Shown in pieces: positions 52,322-59,829 of a DNA stretch of 64,000 nt. Numbering within the stretch: the first letter of the stretch is position 1; every line of letters begins with the position of its first letter. Both the position numbers and the translations under genes were made by a program. Location: the IMG/VR virus record IMGVR_UViG_3300047476_001057, positions 62,001 to 126,000 of that record; one strand, written 5' to 3'. Under the pieces are notes generated by a model. It was not told where the DNA came from, ran no database searches, and saw only the letters and a list, made by a program, of their open reading frames with translations. This DNA comes from a virus.

Positions 52322-52588
52322 TTAAAGGTTTAAAGGATGAGTGCCATCTTCATTAGGAGGTAGCATTTTAATATCATCATAAAAGACATGGATAGATCCC
52401 AGGTCTTGTTCACAGAGCTCTGCATCGAGAGCTTGGATAGTTACACTTTCTCCATCTTCAGATTGCTTAATTTCTATATCCAGTTTACCTACACGGACCC
52501 ATAATGTACCAGTGTCAGAATTCAGGGGAATTATCTGATCTTCTTTACGTTCGTTCCATTCAGTTACTAGAAATGGTAAGTATTGCAT
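52322..52588 (-). CDS. Unknown small beta-rich protein
   Basis: An 88-residue protein from ATG 52588 (preceded by an A-rich leader GCAGAAAAAA). Longer readings run through the HNH gene and are not credible; an ATG at 52615 is the other option. The sequence is acidic and beta-rich (TLWVRVGKLDIEIKQ; VTIQALDAELCEQDLG). It overlaps the HNH gene end by 29 bases. No family is recognised. Confidence 0.55.
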   Translation of the reverse strand: MQYLPFLVTEWNERKEDQIIPLNSDTGTLWVRVGKLDIEIKQSEDGESVTIQALDAELCEQDLGSIHVFYDDIKMLPPNEDGTHPLNL

Positions 52589-52973
52589 TTTTTTCTGCTT
52601 TAGTTTTTTTGTCATGGCAGGTAGTGCATAATACCTGCAGGTTATTTTGTTCACAGAAAAGACGCTCAACAAAGCCAGGAAGATCTTGTGCACAATTAAG
52701 ACTTCCTGCTGGGCAAATATGATCCACATTGATATTCTTTTCTGCGTAATACTTGTTACAACTAGCACAGAGGTATTCAAACTTCTGACGCTTGTTGGGA
52801 CCTTTATATGCACGGCGTGCTTTTTGTTTAGCCAACGTGATGGGTTTCCACCATCTGGATTTTTGTCTGAGAGCAGATCTTATAAAACTCCAGAAAGCAG
52901 ACTCCGTCATTGTGCCTGCATTGCGGGTTTTAGGTACCCGTGGTTTCTTGGGAGTTGTAGTTTTCTTAGGCAT
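52560..52973 (-). CDS. HNH endonuclease
   Basis: A 137-residue protein with a basic Pro/Lys-rich N-terminus (KKTTTPKKPRVPKTRN). CASCNKYY, then NVDHICPAG (catalytic His in DH) and NLQVLCTTCHDKKT make the zinc-bracketed HNH site (two CxxC pairs around DH...N...H). It resembles free-standing phage HNH proteins rather than terminase-linked ones. It begins after a small promoter region at 52974-53012 and is the first gene of a run through the exonuclease gene. It may be a homing or DNA-processing nuclease. Confidence 0.85.
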   Translation of the reverse strand: MPKKTTTPKKPRVPKTRNAGTMTESAFWSFIRSALRQKSRWWKPITLAKQKARRAYKGPNKRQKFEYLCASCNKYYAEKNINVDHICPAGSLNCAQDLPGFVERLFCEQNNLQVLCTTCHDKKTKAEKNAILTISSN

Positions 52974-52991
52974 ATTGTAGATTAAGCTCTA

Positions 52992-53024
52992 CAAAGATAT
53001 GTAGAACTTATATCAGTTATCTAA
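52992..53024 (-). promoter_or_regulatory. Bacteroidota-type promoter (TTAG-N21-TATCTTTG)
   Basis: Minus strand TATCTTTG (52999-52992) fits TAnnTTTG exactly and is followed by TAGAGC; 21 bases upstream is TTAG (53024-53021), one change from TTTG. The start of the HNH gene lies 18 bases downstream. An inverted repeat TCTACA/TGTAGA surrounds the -7 element. Confidence 0.55.
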
Positions 53025-53999
53025 TTTTTTATTTAGTAGTGGGACTATTGTATAGTAAACCTTTTTAGCACCGTGATCTTTGATAGAGTCAGAAAGGTCT
53101 TTGCTCATAGGAAGAACTACAGGAACTATGTTTGGATAGATTTCTTTATACTTTTCCATAGCTTTCAGACCTGCTTCATCATAGTCAAACATCACCATGA
53201 CTTTTTGGTAATCTTTGAGATACTGCTGCATCACTTCTTTACGTATCATAGAGTTCTCGGAGTCCGGGGCCACTACATCTACAGCGAGCTTTAGACTTTT
53301 AAGACTCATTATATCTTTTAAAGAAGAGGTGATTACTAAATACTTATGATTTTTTATTTGTTCAGAACCTTGTATGTAGTCATTCACTTTAATAAACTTC
53401 TTATCCAGAGTCTTGGGCTGATAGATCTTATATAGTGTACCGTCCTTCTTAAAGTAACCATAGAGATAATTACCTCGTATTGTTAACTCTATAGGATCTT
53501 CATCTACTATGTCTTTAGACAAAACATAATATTCCAATGGTCTAACACAATACTCTTCCAGTAGACGTGATCCAATGTTGAACTGGGTCCAGAAGTATTG
53601 ATCAGAAGTATTCCAGGATCTGAATACGAACTTTGATACTTTATACTTGCTGGCCTGCTTGAACTCTGTAACATCGTATCCACCGTTATTGTGTAAGACA
53701 TAGTCGTTGTATTTTTCTACTACTAAAGATGAAGCTTTATGATAAGGAAGCTGCGTAAGTTCTTTGACTAAGTCTATAGCTGAACCACCTTTGCCGCTTG
53801 AGAAATCTTTGTACCGGTAACCATCTTTTTTGGCGTCATAGTAGATGCACATAGATGGTGTCCGTTCTTTTGAATTGAACAGACTTTTGATCTTTACATC
53901 ATGACCGTTAAGCTTTTCTTTAAGCTTGCAGAAGTGTTCAAATATCCAGGGTACAGGAACGTCCTTGACTTCATGTACCAGATTTTTTGTGTTAAACAT
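53013..53999 (-). CDS. DnaG-type TOPRIM primase
   Basis: A 328-residue primase. The N-terminal 100 residues follow the fold of the DnaG zinc-binding domain (FNSKERTPSMCIYY; YKDFSSGKGGSAIDLV) but lack the usual cysteine/histidine ligands. The TOPRIM part has ITSSLKDIMSL where DnaG has the EG motif, and FDYDEAG with Asp272 and Asp274, the metal-binding DxD. It makes RNA primers for the family B polymerase and would work with the SF4 helicase encoded separately at 56 kb. The gene is framed by a terminator upstream (54012) and a promoter at its 3' end. Confidence 0.8.
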   Translation of the reverse strand: MFNTKNLVHEVKDVPVPWIFEHFCKLKEKLNGHDVKIKSLFNSKERTPSMCIYYDAKKDGYRYKDFSSGKGGSAIDLVKELTQLPYHKASSLVVEKYNDYVLHNNGGYDVTEFKQASKYKVSKFVFRSWNTSDQYFWTQFNIGSRLLEEYCVRPLEYYVLSKDIVDEDPIELTIRGNYLYGYFKKDGTLYKIYQPKTLDKKFIKVNDYIQGSEQIKNHKYLVITSSLKDIMSLKSLKLAVDVVAPDSENSMIRKEVMQQYLKDYQKVMVMFDYDEAGLKAMEKYKEIYPNIVPVVLPMSKDLSDSIKDHGAKKVYYTIVPLLNKKLDN

Positions 54000-54011
54000 A
54001 AAACTGCTTTT

Positions 54012-54043
54012 AAAAAAAAGAGGGGGAAGTGGAAACCTCCCCC
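54012..54043 (-). terminator. Rho-independent terminator after the SSB-like gene
   Basis: Minus strand GGGGGAGG, loop TTTCCA, CTTCCCCC (one G-T pair), followed by TCTTTTTTTT. It lies about 40 bases past the stop at 54083 and just before the primase start. Confidence 0.9.
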
Positions 54044-54082
54044 GTTGATGTTACTTCTTATACTACTTTACCGGTAGTCTTT

Positions 54083-54694
54083 TTACATGTCAAAGTCATC
54101 GTTAACAGGCTCAAAGCTGCTAACAGGTTTGGTTTGCATTGCCTTGTAGTGATACTGGTTGTTTTTGTCAAACTTATCCAGTCTTGCTTCATCTACAGAA
54201 GCAAACTTGTACCTTGGTAAAGAGAGTTTTACAATGGTCTTACCATTGTACTCTTCTTCTGTGCCCTTAAGGAACCAGTACATGTCATGTCCTTTTAAGA
54301 TGCTGATTGCCTGAGCAACCCAGTCTTCAAGGCTCACTGCTGAGATGTTATCTACAGCATCACGCAAACCAAGTTCTCCGGCAATTACTGTGAGTTTCTG
54401 AAGAATCTCATTCTTCATCACATTAGTTTCGTTAAACTGGTCAGTCCAGATGGTAGCTGTTACACGTGATGACAAACCTTTAAACTTAGGTCCGTCCTGG
54501 TCATTTCTGTCTATAGACCAGCCTTCAAAGTTTTCAAGTTCTGGACCCTCAAGAATAAGTTCCAGACTCTTTTTGTCTCCGTTCTTGGAGGTTCTTACGT
54601 TGCCACTGAAAATGTGGGCATACACTACGCCTGGTTGGAAAGACTTCATTTGTCCACTACCAGTTTTTACTTCCTGTCCTTTAGTACTAAACAT
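54083..54694 (-). CDS. Single-stranded DNA-binding-like protein
   Basis: A 203-residue protein with a beta-rich core (GVVYAHIFSGNVRT; KSLELILEGPELEN) and an acidic C-terminal tail ending PVNDDFDM, the usual ending of SSB proteins that recruit partners. It resembles the SSB assigned in crAss-like replication blocks. It sits between the Sak4-like ATPase and the primase and is followed by a very strong terminator, which suits a highly expressed protein. The OB fold cannot be proved by eye. Confidence 0.65.
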   Translation of the reverse strand: MFSTKGQEVKTGSGQMKSFQPGVVYAHIFSGNVRTSKNGDKKSLELILEGPELENFEGWSIDRNDQDGPKFKGLSSRVTATIWTDQFNETNVMKNEILQKLTVIAGELGLRDAVDNISAVSLEDWVAQAISILKGHDMYWFLKGTEEEYNGKTIVKLSLPRYKFASVDEARLDKFDKNNQYHYKAMQTKPVSSFEPVNDDFDM

Positions 54695-54721
54695 GTGCTT
54701 GTGTTTTAAAAATTAAGAGAG

Positions 54722-55405
54722 TTAGTTTTCATAATCAAGAACTGCTTGTCTTACAAGCTGCAGATCGTTTACAATCTCAAAGTCTGTAAACATATCCTTA
54801 GGTGCTTTACAAGTATTCTCACCATTGTTACGGGTCTCAAAAACATGACGGATATCCCCGTCTTTGTTCTTTTTCACCTTACCAAACAATACAATAGAGA
54901 ACAGACCTTCTAGTGTAAGTTTTTCATCAACCATTTTACCAATAGTCTTTGCTTTAAACTTACGTTTACCTTCCAGGTCCGTAGACTCTTCAGCATGCGT
55001 CAGAAAGAATACCATGAGGTCTTCTCTCAGATCTTTAGGCATACGGGCAATACGTGCCAGGTGTGCACCGATCTGTGTGAACTTCTCATAGCCTTTCTCG
55101 TCTACACGATCAAAGAACTCAAAAGAGCTCATGTACTGAAAGTCGTCAATAACAAGGTTCTTGATTTCCTTTCTCTTTTCACTGACATACTTAATACATG
55201 CCTCAATGTTTTGAGGAGAGTTACCATAGTACATATTCCCGTTAGGATTTTCCTTAGACCAGGTTGTGTACTTCTTTTTCCAGCCCTTAAAGGGGAGTGC
55301 TTTGTTAGCTACATTAATAATAAATGTCTCTGCCGGGTTCAGGTTTTCAATAGCTGTGGACTTACCTGCACCGGATTCTGCAATAACAAGAATACCTTGT
55401 GCCAT
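54722..55405 (-). CDS. Sak4-like RecA-family ATPase (recombinase)
   Basis: A 227-residue ATPase. Walker A is AESGAGKST at residues 9-17; Walker B is NLVIDDFQYM near 88-97; VFFLTHAEES follows as the sensor strand. This is the AAA_24/Sak4 layout of phage single-strand annealing or RecA-like recombinases that act with an SSB. It is 27 bases from the SSB-like gene, matching the common Sak4-SSB pairing, and near the PD-(D/E)XK exonuclease. It would mediate strand annealing in recombination-dependent replication. Confidence 0.85.
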   Translation of the reverse strand: MAQGILVIAESGAGKSTAIENLNPAETFIINVANKALPFKGWKKKYTTWSKENPNGNMYYGNSPQNIEACIKYVSEKRKEIKNLVIDDFQYMSSFEFFDRVDEKGYEKFTQIGAHLARIARMPKDLREDLMVFFLTHAEESTDLEGKRKFKAKTIGKMVDEKLTLEGLFSIVLFGKVKKNKDGDIRHVFETRNNGENTCKAPKDMFTDFEIVNDLQLVRQAVLDYEN

Positions 55406-55407
55406 AT

Positions 55408-55992
55408 TTAAAAGTGTATTTTACTACTTTGTATTAGTTCATTGAGCCATGGCTTTAGACTTAATGGCTTTCCGTAACGGATTGCTATATAGTCTCTAAT
55501 GGTCATTTCACTATAGGGAGCATCAGACACTTCTGGTCTGCTTGTAAACAATACCTGTGTATTTACCTCTTCAGCTTTAATTACAGGTTTTTCTACAGGA
55601 GGTGTTGATGGTGTAGATATGCAACGCAGTTCATCAACCGGTACAAGGAATGAACCTTTTTCATTCATCTCATACTCATCTTCATGATTGTCATTACGAC
55701 TAATCTTATATACTTTACGCTCAGATTCCAGAGGATCTAGATCCCTGGTAACAAGTTCAAAGAAAAAACCTTTGTCCTTTTTAAACTCTGATCCAAAAAT
55801 ACCTACTACATAACGTCCATGACGGTCATAGAAGGGCATCTTCATGTTAAAGTCAAGTGGAGAAATACCAAGAGCTCTGATCAATGGTGCGTGATATTCA
55901 CGAACTTGGTCCAGCTTTTGTTTTTTCCATTCTTTTTGGTTGCCATATTTATCTATTGGCAGCTCTGTTTGTAACACGTTTACTTGAGACAT
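55408..55992 (-). CDS. Unknown conserved protein between helicase and Sak4 genes
   Basis: A 194-residue protein, with a first half of alpha/beta type (ALGISPLDFNMKMPFYDRHG; YVVGIFGSEFKKDKGFFFEL) and a C-terminal half with a Pro/Thr linker (STPSTPPVEKPV) and a helical end. I recall similar proteins beside helicase genes of crAss-like phages but no known function. It starts 20 bases after the helicase gene and overlaps nothing, in one run with the replication genes. A replication accessory role is inferred from place only. Confidence 0.6.
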   Translation of the reverse strand: MSQVNVLQTELPIDKYGNQKEWKKQKLDQVREYHAPLIRALGISPLDFNMKMPFYDRHGRYVVGIFGSEFKKDKGFFFELVTRDLDPLESERKVYKISRNDNHEDEYEMNEKGSFLVPVDELRCISTPSTPPVEKPVIKAEEVNTQVLFTSRPEVSDAPYSEMTIRDYIAIRYGKPLSLKPWLNELIQSSKIHF

Positions 55993-56012
55993 GTGTTAGG
56001 ATTTAAAATGTG

Positions 56013-57080
56013 TTATAGTTCTTGTCCAATATCTGCTGATATAGGTCTTCTATTATTACCCCCAGCTGATCCACTACCTCTTGGATTATTATAAGGGGTA
56101 TAACCAGTGGTTGCTGTTTGTGGCTCTATAGTCTCGATCATCTTTTGCCTGTTATATTCTCCGTTCATAAACAGGATGTTGTTGTCATCTCCACCATTAC
56201 GTACCTTGAGCAGATGAATGTAAATTTGGTCCTTGTGAGTAATGTACTTTTTAGGACCATAAATGTTGATGTTGGACTTAAACGGGCGGTTAAGGGCAAT
56301 GACCATATCTGAACTCTGCATTAAGGCGTCACCTCCAAAAATGTCTGAGCTGGTAGGATAGTTACCTATAATACCAGGATGGGCACGGGAAGCTTCTTCC
56401 ATAGTACGGTTCATCTGTGTGATCATTAGTACAATGATAGGCAGTTCATTTTTGAGCTGCATAAGCATTTCTGCTGTATTATACAGTACATCAAACTTGT
56501 CCTTTTCACCACTACTTTTTTTAATAAGCCAAGAATGGTCTATAGTTACAATCATAAACTTTGCACCCATTTGTTTGTAATAGAACCGGATAGCTTTTTC
56601 TATATCAGTTACACATAACGGCTTTTTAACCAGCTTACGCTTTATACCTGCTTTTTCCAATGCCTGGGTATCTGCTAAGTATTTTTGCATTTGTTTATAA
56701 GCAAAGTCATCCAGCTGCTGATAAGAGCTTAGTACCTGATTATAGTCCATAGCTACTTCTGCTGCAAACTGTCGGGCTGCATACTGTTTGTCACCCATCT
56801 CAAACTGGAACTCCAGGATAGAAAAATCCTGGTCCGGATTATGAAGACGTGACTCCCTCAGTATCTGGGAAACTATCATGGTTTTACCTGCACCTGGTCT
56901 GGCTCCTATTGTCATCATAGAACCCCATTCCAGACCACCAATACCCGCATAATTCAGTCCGGTCCAGGGAGTCTTAAAAGACTTTACCCTTCCTGTTCTG
57001 CGGTCGTCTATATATTTGAGACCCTCAATGAGGACCTCAGAATAATCTTTGGCGTCAAAAGGATTCTGTGGATTACTCAT
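56013..57080 (-). CDS. Replicative DNA helicase, DnaB-like (SF4)
   Basis: A 355-residue helicase. Walker A is GARPGAGKT at residues 59-67; MIVTIDHSWLI near 178 is Walker B (H replaces the second acidic residue after D); IVLMITQMNRTMEE near 215-228 is motif H3, and later DMVIALNRP follows. It lacks the DnaB N-terminal primase-binding domain, so it is a core-only SF4 helicase as in other crAss-like phages; priming comes from the separate TOPRIM protein. The C-terminal 35 residues are Gly/Asn-rich and disordered. Confidence 0.88.
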   Translation of the reverse strand: MSNPQNPFDAKDYSEVLIEGLKYIDDRRTGRVKSFKTPWTGLNYAGIGGLEWGSMMTIGARPGAGKTMIVSQILRESRLHNPDQDFSILEFQFEMGDKQYAARQFAAEVAMDYNQVLSSYQQLDDFAYKQMQKYLADTQALEKAGIKRKLVKKPLCVTDIEKAIRFYYKQMGAKFMIVTIDHSWLIKKSSGEKDKFDVLYNTAEMLMQLKNELPIIVLMITQMNRTMEEASRAHPGIIGNYPTSSDIFGGDALMQSSDMVIALNRPFKSNINIYGPKKYITHKDQIYIHLLKVRNGGDDNNILFMNGEYNRQKMIETIEPQTATTGYTPYNNPRGSGSAGGNNRRPISADIGQEL

Positions 57081-57292
57081 TTTTGTTTGTTAAATACCCT
57101 TTCTATAACATCTTCTGCAGAGATTAAAACTTGCTGACCACCGTGAAAGAAACCTTTCATCATCATGCGGTCTATGGCTATTTTAAAGCCTTCCAGGTTG
57201 ATAGCTCTAAGTCCATTTCCACCTGGGATTTCTACTGTTACTTTGTCAAATAACTCTTTAACTTCTACATCGTGGTTAACTGTGTCTAGCAT
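57077..57292 (-). CDS. Unknown small protein preceding the helicase
   Basis: A 71-residue protein joined to the helicase gene by an ATGA overlap and to the gene above by a one-base TAATG overlap. It has FDKVTVEIPGGNGLRAINLE and a helical part rich in Met (IDRMMMKGFF). No family recognised. Translation is evidently coupled to the helicase, so it might be a loader or other partner, but the sequence does not show it. Confidence 0.6.
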   Translation of the reverse strand: MLDTVNHDVEVKELFDKVTVEIPGGNGLRAINLEGFKIAIDRMMMKGFFHGGQQVLISAEDVIERVFNKQK

Positions 57293-57474
57293 TACAGTTT
57301 CATTTTACGGGTTGTAAATATATAGAACTTCATGGAGATGACCAAGAAAAGTTCTATAAGAAAATATTTCCATAAGGGAAGTTCTATAATAAGCCAGTCT
57401 ATTAAGATCCAGTTTACTACAGAAAATACAATACTGATAAGCAGTCGGTGAACTGCTTTTTCTACTTTGGACAT
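57292..57474 (-). CDS. Small membrane protein
   Basis: A 60-residue protein from ATG 57474 (an earlier in-frame ATG at 57522 overlaps the upstream gene by 44 bases). Two hydrophobic helices (LLISIVFSVVNWILIDWLII and YFLIELFLVISMKFYIF) are joined by a short Pro-containing loop, and the ends are basic. It is embedded among replication genes, where it could tether replication to the membrane or protect against other phages; both are guesses. Confidence 0.6.
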   Translation of the reverse strand: MSKVEKAVHRLLISIVFSVVNWILIDWLIIELPLWKYFLIELFLVISMKFYIFTTRKMKL

Positions 57475-57478
57475 AAGC

Positions 57479-58072
57479 TTACATTGTTTGGGTAGTTTCT
57501 CTGTAGATGATATCAGGATCATCCTTGAGCAGCTGACAGTAATCTGCCAGGCTAGACTTTAGCATTTTTGTTTTATTGTCCGTTTTTTGTATAAAGTATG
57601 AGCTAGTAGCCATATACTTAAACCCATCTTTGCTTTTGATATACTTATAGTAGTTTGTTGCCTCCAATACAAGAGGCCAGTCAAACTCGGGATAAGTTTT
57701 AAAGAACCAAACAAACTTCATTTTTAGTTCTTCTACACTCTGTCTAGCTATTTCACCATGAGGTAAAAAACCTGAAGGAAAGATTTCTCTATACTCTTTT
57801 ATACGATCCAGGAATCCATCACCTAATACTTCAGTTGTTACTTTCTTTTTAGTTTTAACTAAGAAGGTTTCAAATTCATCTAACACCTGAACAGCTTTAT
57901 CTGTAAGTATACCATCATCATTAATAAATCCACGAGAATGAGCTATCATCCTTTCTGCATCAGCATTTATGATAGATGTAGGTTTTATACGGTTGCGACA
58001 ACTATCAAGAAAATAAAGCAGGTTGGGGGAGACGTTGTGACGTATTAGACTCGTCCAGATCTGGTGACTCAT
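57479..58072 (-). CDS. Unknown conserved replication-block protein
   Basis: A 197-residue helical protein. Segments such as WFFKTYPEFDWPLVLEATNYY and KYMATSSYFIQKTDNKTKM recall phage replication or primosome accessory proteins, but I cannot name the family. Its first 22 codons overlap the end of the DnaA-domain gene by 68 bases, an unusually long overlap. No metal or nucleotide motif is visible. Confidence 0.6.
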   Translation of the reverse strand: MSHQIWTSLIRHNVSPNLLYFLDSCRNRIKPTSIINADAERMIAHSRGFINDDGILTDKAVQVLDEFETFLVKTKKKVTTEVLGDGFLDRIKEYREIFPSGFLPHGEIARQSVEELKMKFVWFFKTYPEFDWPLVLEATNYYKYIKSKDGFKYMATSSYFIQKTDNKTKMLKSSLADYCQLLKDDPDIIYRETTQTM

Positions 58073-58502
58073 GGCTTTGTTTTATGTGGTTTAGGATTAC
58101 TTGGAATTTACTTCTGAACTGTTCATCTGTTTCCATCAAGTTTAGAAATGTAGAAACATTGTGTATCACTGTAGTATGATCTCTGGCACCTAGTAGTTCA
58201 CCTATAGTACCTAGTTTGTACTTCATAGACCGAGCCAGGAAACAAAACATCATTCTAAGTTCAACCACTTCTCTTTTTCTACTTTTAGATGGCAGTGTAA
58301 GTCTTTTACCAAAATGAGTGGGTAAAAAAGGATCAAAATATTTGAACAGTTGTTCTAATGTCATCAGGGGTATATAGAAGTCCCCGGTATCTATTTTTGT
58401 CAGGATTATAGGTGTATATCCTATTTTTTCCAGAAACTTTTGCTTAAACTCTTCTATAAGCTTTCTTTCCAGCTGTGCTGCATACATGCGTGATTCTGTC
58501 AT
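58005..58502 (-). CDS. DnaA domain IV-like DNA-binding protein
   Basis: A 165-residue protein. Residues about 85-140 match the DNA-binding domain IV of DnaA: MMFCFLARSMKYKLGTIGEL, then GARDHTTVIHNVSTF, which contains the DHTTV signature that reads DnaA boxes. There is no AAA+ ATPase part. As the first gene leftward of the divergent control region at 58.5 kb, it may bind the phage origin or its own promoter. Similar DnaA-IV proteins occur in other phages of Bacteroidota. The C-terminus (after LNHIK) is a flexible Ser/Pro tail overlapping the next gene. Confidence 0.8.
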   Translation of the reverse strand: MTESRMYAAQLERKLIEEFKQKFLEKIGYTPIILTKIDTGDFYIPLMTLEQLFKYFDPFLPTHFGKRLTLPSKSRKREVVELRMMFCFLARSMKYKLGTIGELLGARDHTTVIHNVSTFLNLMETDEQFRSKFQVILNHIKQSHESPDLDESNTSQRLPQPALFS

Positions 58503-58524
58503 AAATCTTCAATATTTAAGTGTA

Positions 58525-58532
58525 CAAATGTA
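58525..58532 (-). promoter_or_regulatory. Bacteroidota-type -7 element of the leftward replication unit
   Basis: Minus strand TACATTTG fits TAnnTTTG, 23 bases before the start at 58502. No clear TTTG lies at the expected -33 place; instead the inverted repeat arm ends six bases upstream, so a bound protein there could act as activator or repressor. Confidence 0.5.
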
Positions 58533-58537
58533 TAAAA

Positions 58538-58571
58538 AGTCTACAAGATTACGTATATTATATTGTAGACT
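58538..58571. promoter_or_regulatory. Perfect inverted repeat in the divergent control region
   Basis: AGTCTACAA (58538-58546) and TTGTAGACT (58563-58571) are perfect inverted copies separated by 16 bases (GATTACGTATATTATA). The spacer contains ACGTATATTATA like the rightward elements at 582 and 14480. With arm centres 25 bases apart, the site suits a dimeric regulator acting on both directions. The rest of the 109-base region is AT-rich with no other clear signal. Confidence 0.6.
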
Positions 58572-58611
58572 GTATTAAAGATCTACAGGTTTAAAGTTTA
58601 AAACTCTTAAT

Positions 58612-58884
58612 ATGGCAAAGAAATTCTATGCCCAAAAGGATGCTCTAGGGTTTCCTATTCCTGGTACAATGATGTCAAATGATACTGTTCCGGCAGACTT
58701 GGTAGAAATCCCAACATCTACAGCAGTTTCATATAAAGCTCATCCTGAGAAACTTAGATATTTTGTACGTAGGGATAAGAACAACCAGATTATTCCTAAT
58801 AGCTTGATTATCAGCTTGAAAGAACCAAAAGGGAATGTACTTGAGTTCCGCTTACCAGATGGTCAAGATATAACTCCTGCTTAA
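58612..58884 (+). CDS. Unknown small conserved protein
   Basis: A 90-residue protein, first of the rightward unit. It begins MAKKFYAQKDALGFPIPGTM and is beta-rich, with no membrane segment or cysteines. Its style (pattern PGTMMS and later NVLEFRLPDG) is like a small virion or decoration protein, and I recall similar short proteins in crAss-like genomes. The leader is about 40 bases with AT-rich sequence. It is followed after 23 bases by a membrane protein of the lysis group. Confidence 0.6.
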   Translation: MAKKFYAQKDALGFPIPGTMMSNDTVPADLVEIPTSTAVSYKAHPEKLRYFVRRDKNNQIIPNSLIISLKEPKGNVLEFRLPDGQDITPA

Positions 58885-58907
58885 TAGACTTCTAAACGCG
58901 AACTGAG

Positions 58908-59216
58908 ATGAATTCTTCAGCTGTAGATAAAGTGAAAGTTTGGCTGTTTCCAACACTGGTTAGTCTGATAGGTATACTACTGTACCAGGAGATGAAAGAG
59001 ATTAAAAGTGATGTAAAGGCGTTGTTGGCTCAGTCTAATATAGATAAGACCAGGATAGATAACCTGGAAAGAATGATGTATCCCATACAAGCTCCTGCAT
59101 CTCAAAAACAACCAACAGATCCAAGACCAACACCTATCAAGTTTATTATGACCGAGTTTATACCGGCAAGAAACGAGATTGAAGAGGATGAGGATTATGA
59201 AAAAAACCACATATGA
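58908..59216 (+). CDS. Membrane protein of lysis group (possible holin or i-spanin-like)
   Basis: A 102-residue protein with one N-terminal hydrophobic helix (VWLFPTLVSLIGILLY), a coiled-coil (MKEIKSDVKALLAQ) and a Pro-rich, then acidic C-terminus. This layout is like XhlA-type or single-span holin-associated proteins. It overlaps the next membrane-anchored gene by an ATGA junction and lies 0.8 kb before the amidase, so a role in lysis is likely. Which of holin, regulator or inner spanin applies is open. Confidence 0.5.
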   Translation: MNSSAVDKVKVWLFPTLVSLIGILLYQEMKEIKSDVKALLAQSNIDKTRIDNLERMMYPIQAPASQKQPTDPRPTPIKFIMTEFIPARNEIEEDEDYEKNHI

Positions 59217-59827
59217 GACAAGTTATACTAATAGCCTTGGGTTTTATTCTGGGTTATGTTTTGTTTAGTCAGATTAAAAGCTGTGTATCAGGTGATATAG
59301 TTAGTTCAGATACTGTATATAAACGTGATACACTATGGAAGCATTATGATACAGTTGTAAAGAAATCAATGAGGATTAAAGTAGTCATACATGACACTCT
59401 ACCTCCTCAGTATATTCCAAATCCTATGTATGATAGCCTGAAGGTTCAATATGAAGAACTTGCTCAGGCTTTTCTAGCTAAAAATATATATCAAGACACT
59501 GTCAAAATAGACACTTTTGGACAAGTGGTTGTTTATGATACTGTTCAGAACAATGAGTTAAGTCAGCGTTCTTATGCAGTTAAATATAAACTTCCCATTA
59601 TAAGAGACAGCATATTTATAACAAATACAATAGAAGCTCCTAAAACAGGACAGCTTTATATAGGTGGGGGTTTTGCTTCTAATAAGGCATTAAGTAGCAC
59701 CGGTCACCTAGGTATTTTATATAAGACAAAAAAAGATAAGATAGTGGGTGGTTATGTAGCAGTATTGCCTGGTATGCAAATCAGTTATGGTGTACAAACT
59801 TACTGGAAGCTCACCTTTAAAAAATAA
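59213..59827 (+). CDS. Membrane-anchored periplasmic protein (possible spanin)
   Basis: A 204-residue protein with an N-terminal membrane anchor (VILIALGFILGYVLF), one Cys at about residue 25, a beta/helical middle with repeated DT pairs (SDTVYKRDTLWKHYDTVVKK) and a C-terminal Gly-rich beta region (LYIGGGFASNKALSS; VAVLPGMQISYG) resembling short outer-membrane beta strands. Proteins of this build occur in Bacteroidota phages between holin-like and amidase genes and might bridge the two membranes as a spanin. That role is inferred. Confidence 0.5.
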   Translation: MRQVILIALGFILGYVLFSQIKSCVSGDIVSSDTVYKRDTLWKHYDTVVKKSMRIKVVIHDTLPPQYIPNPMYDSLKVQYEELAQAFLAKNIYQDTVKIDTFGQVVVYDTVQNNELSQRSYAVKYKLPIIRDSIFITNTIEAPKTGQLYIGGGFASNKALSSTGHLGILYKTKKDKIVGGYVAVLPGMQISYGVQTYWKLTFKK

Positions 59828-59829
59828 AT

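Noticed and set aside
38900-58600. tRNA genes or CRISPR-like repeats in the packed minus-strand block
   Set aside because: Gaps are too short for tRNAs, no cloverleaf-like sequence with TTCRA was seen, and no regularly spaced repeats exist.
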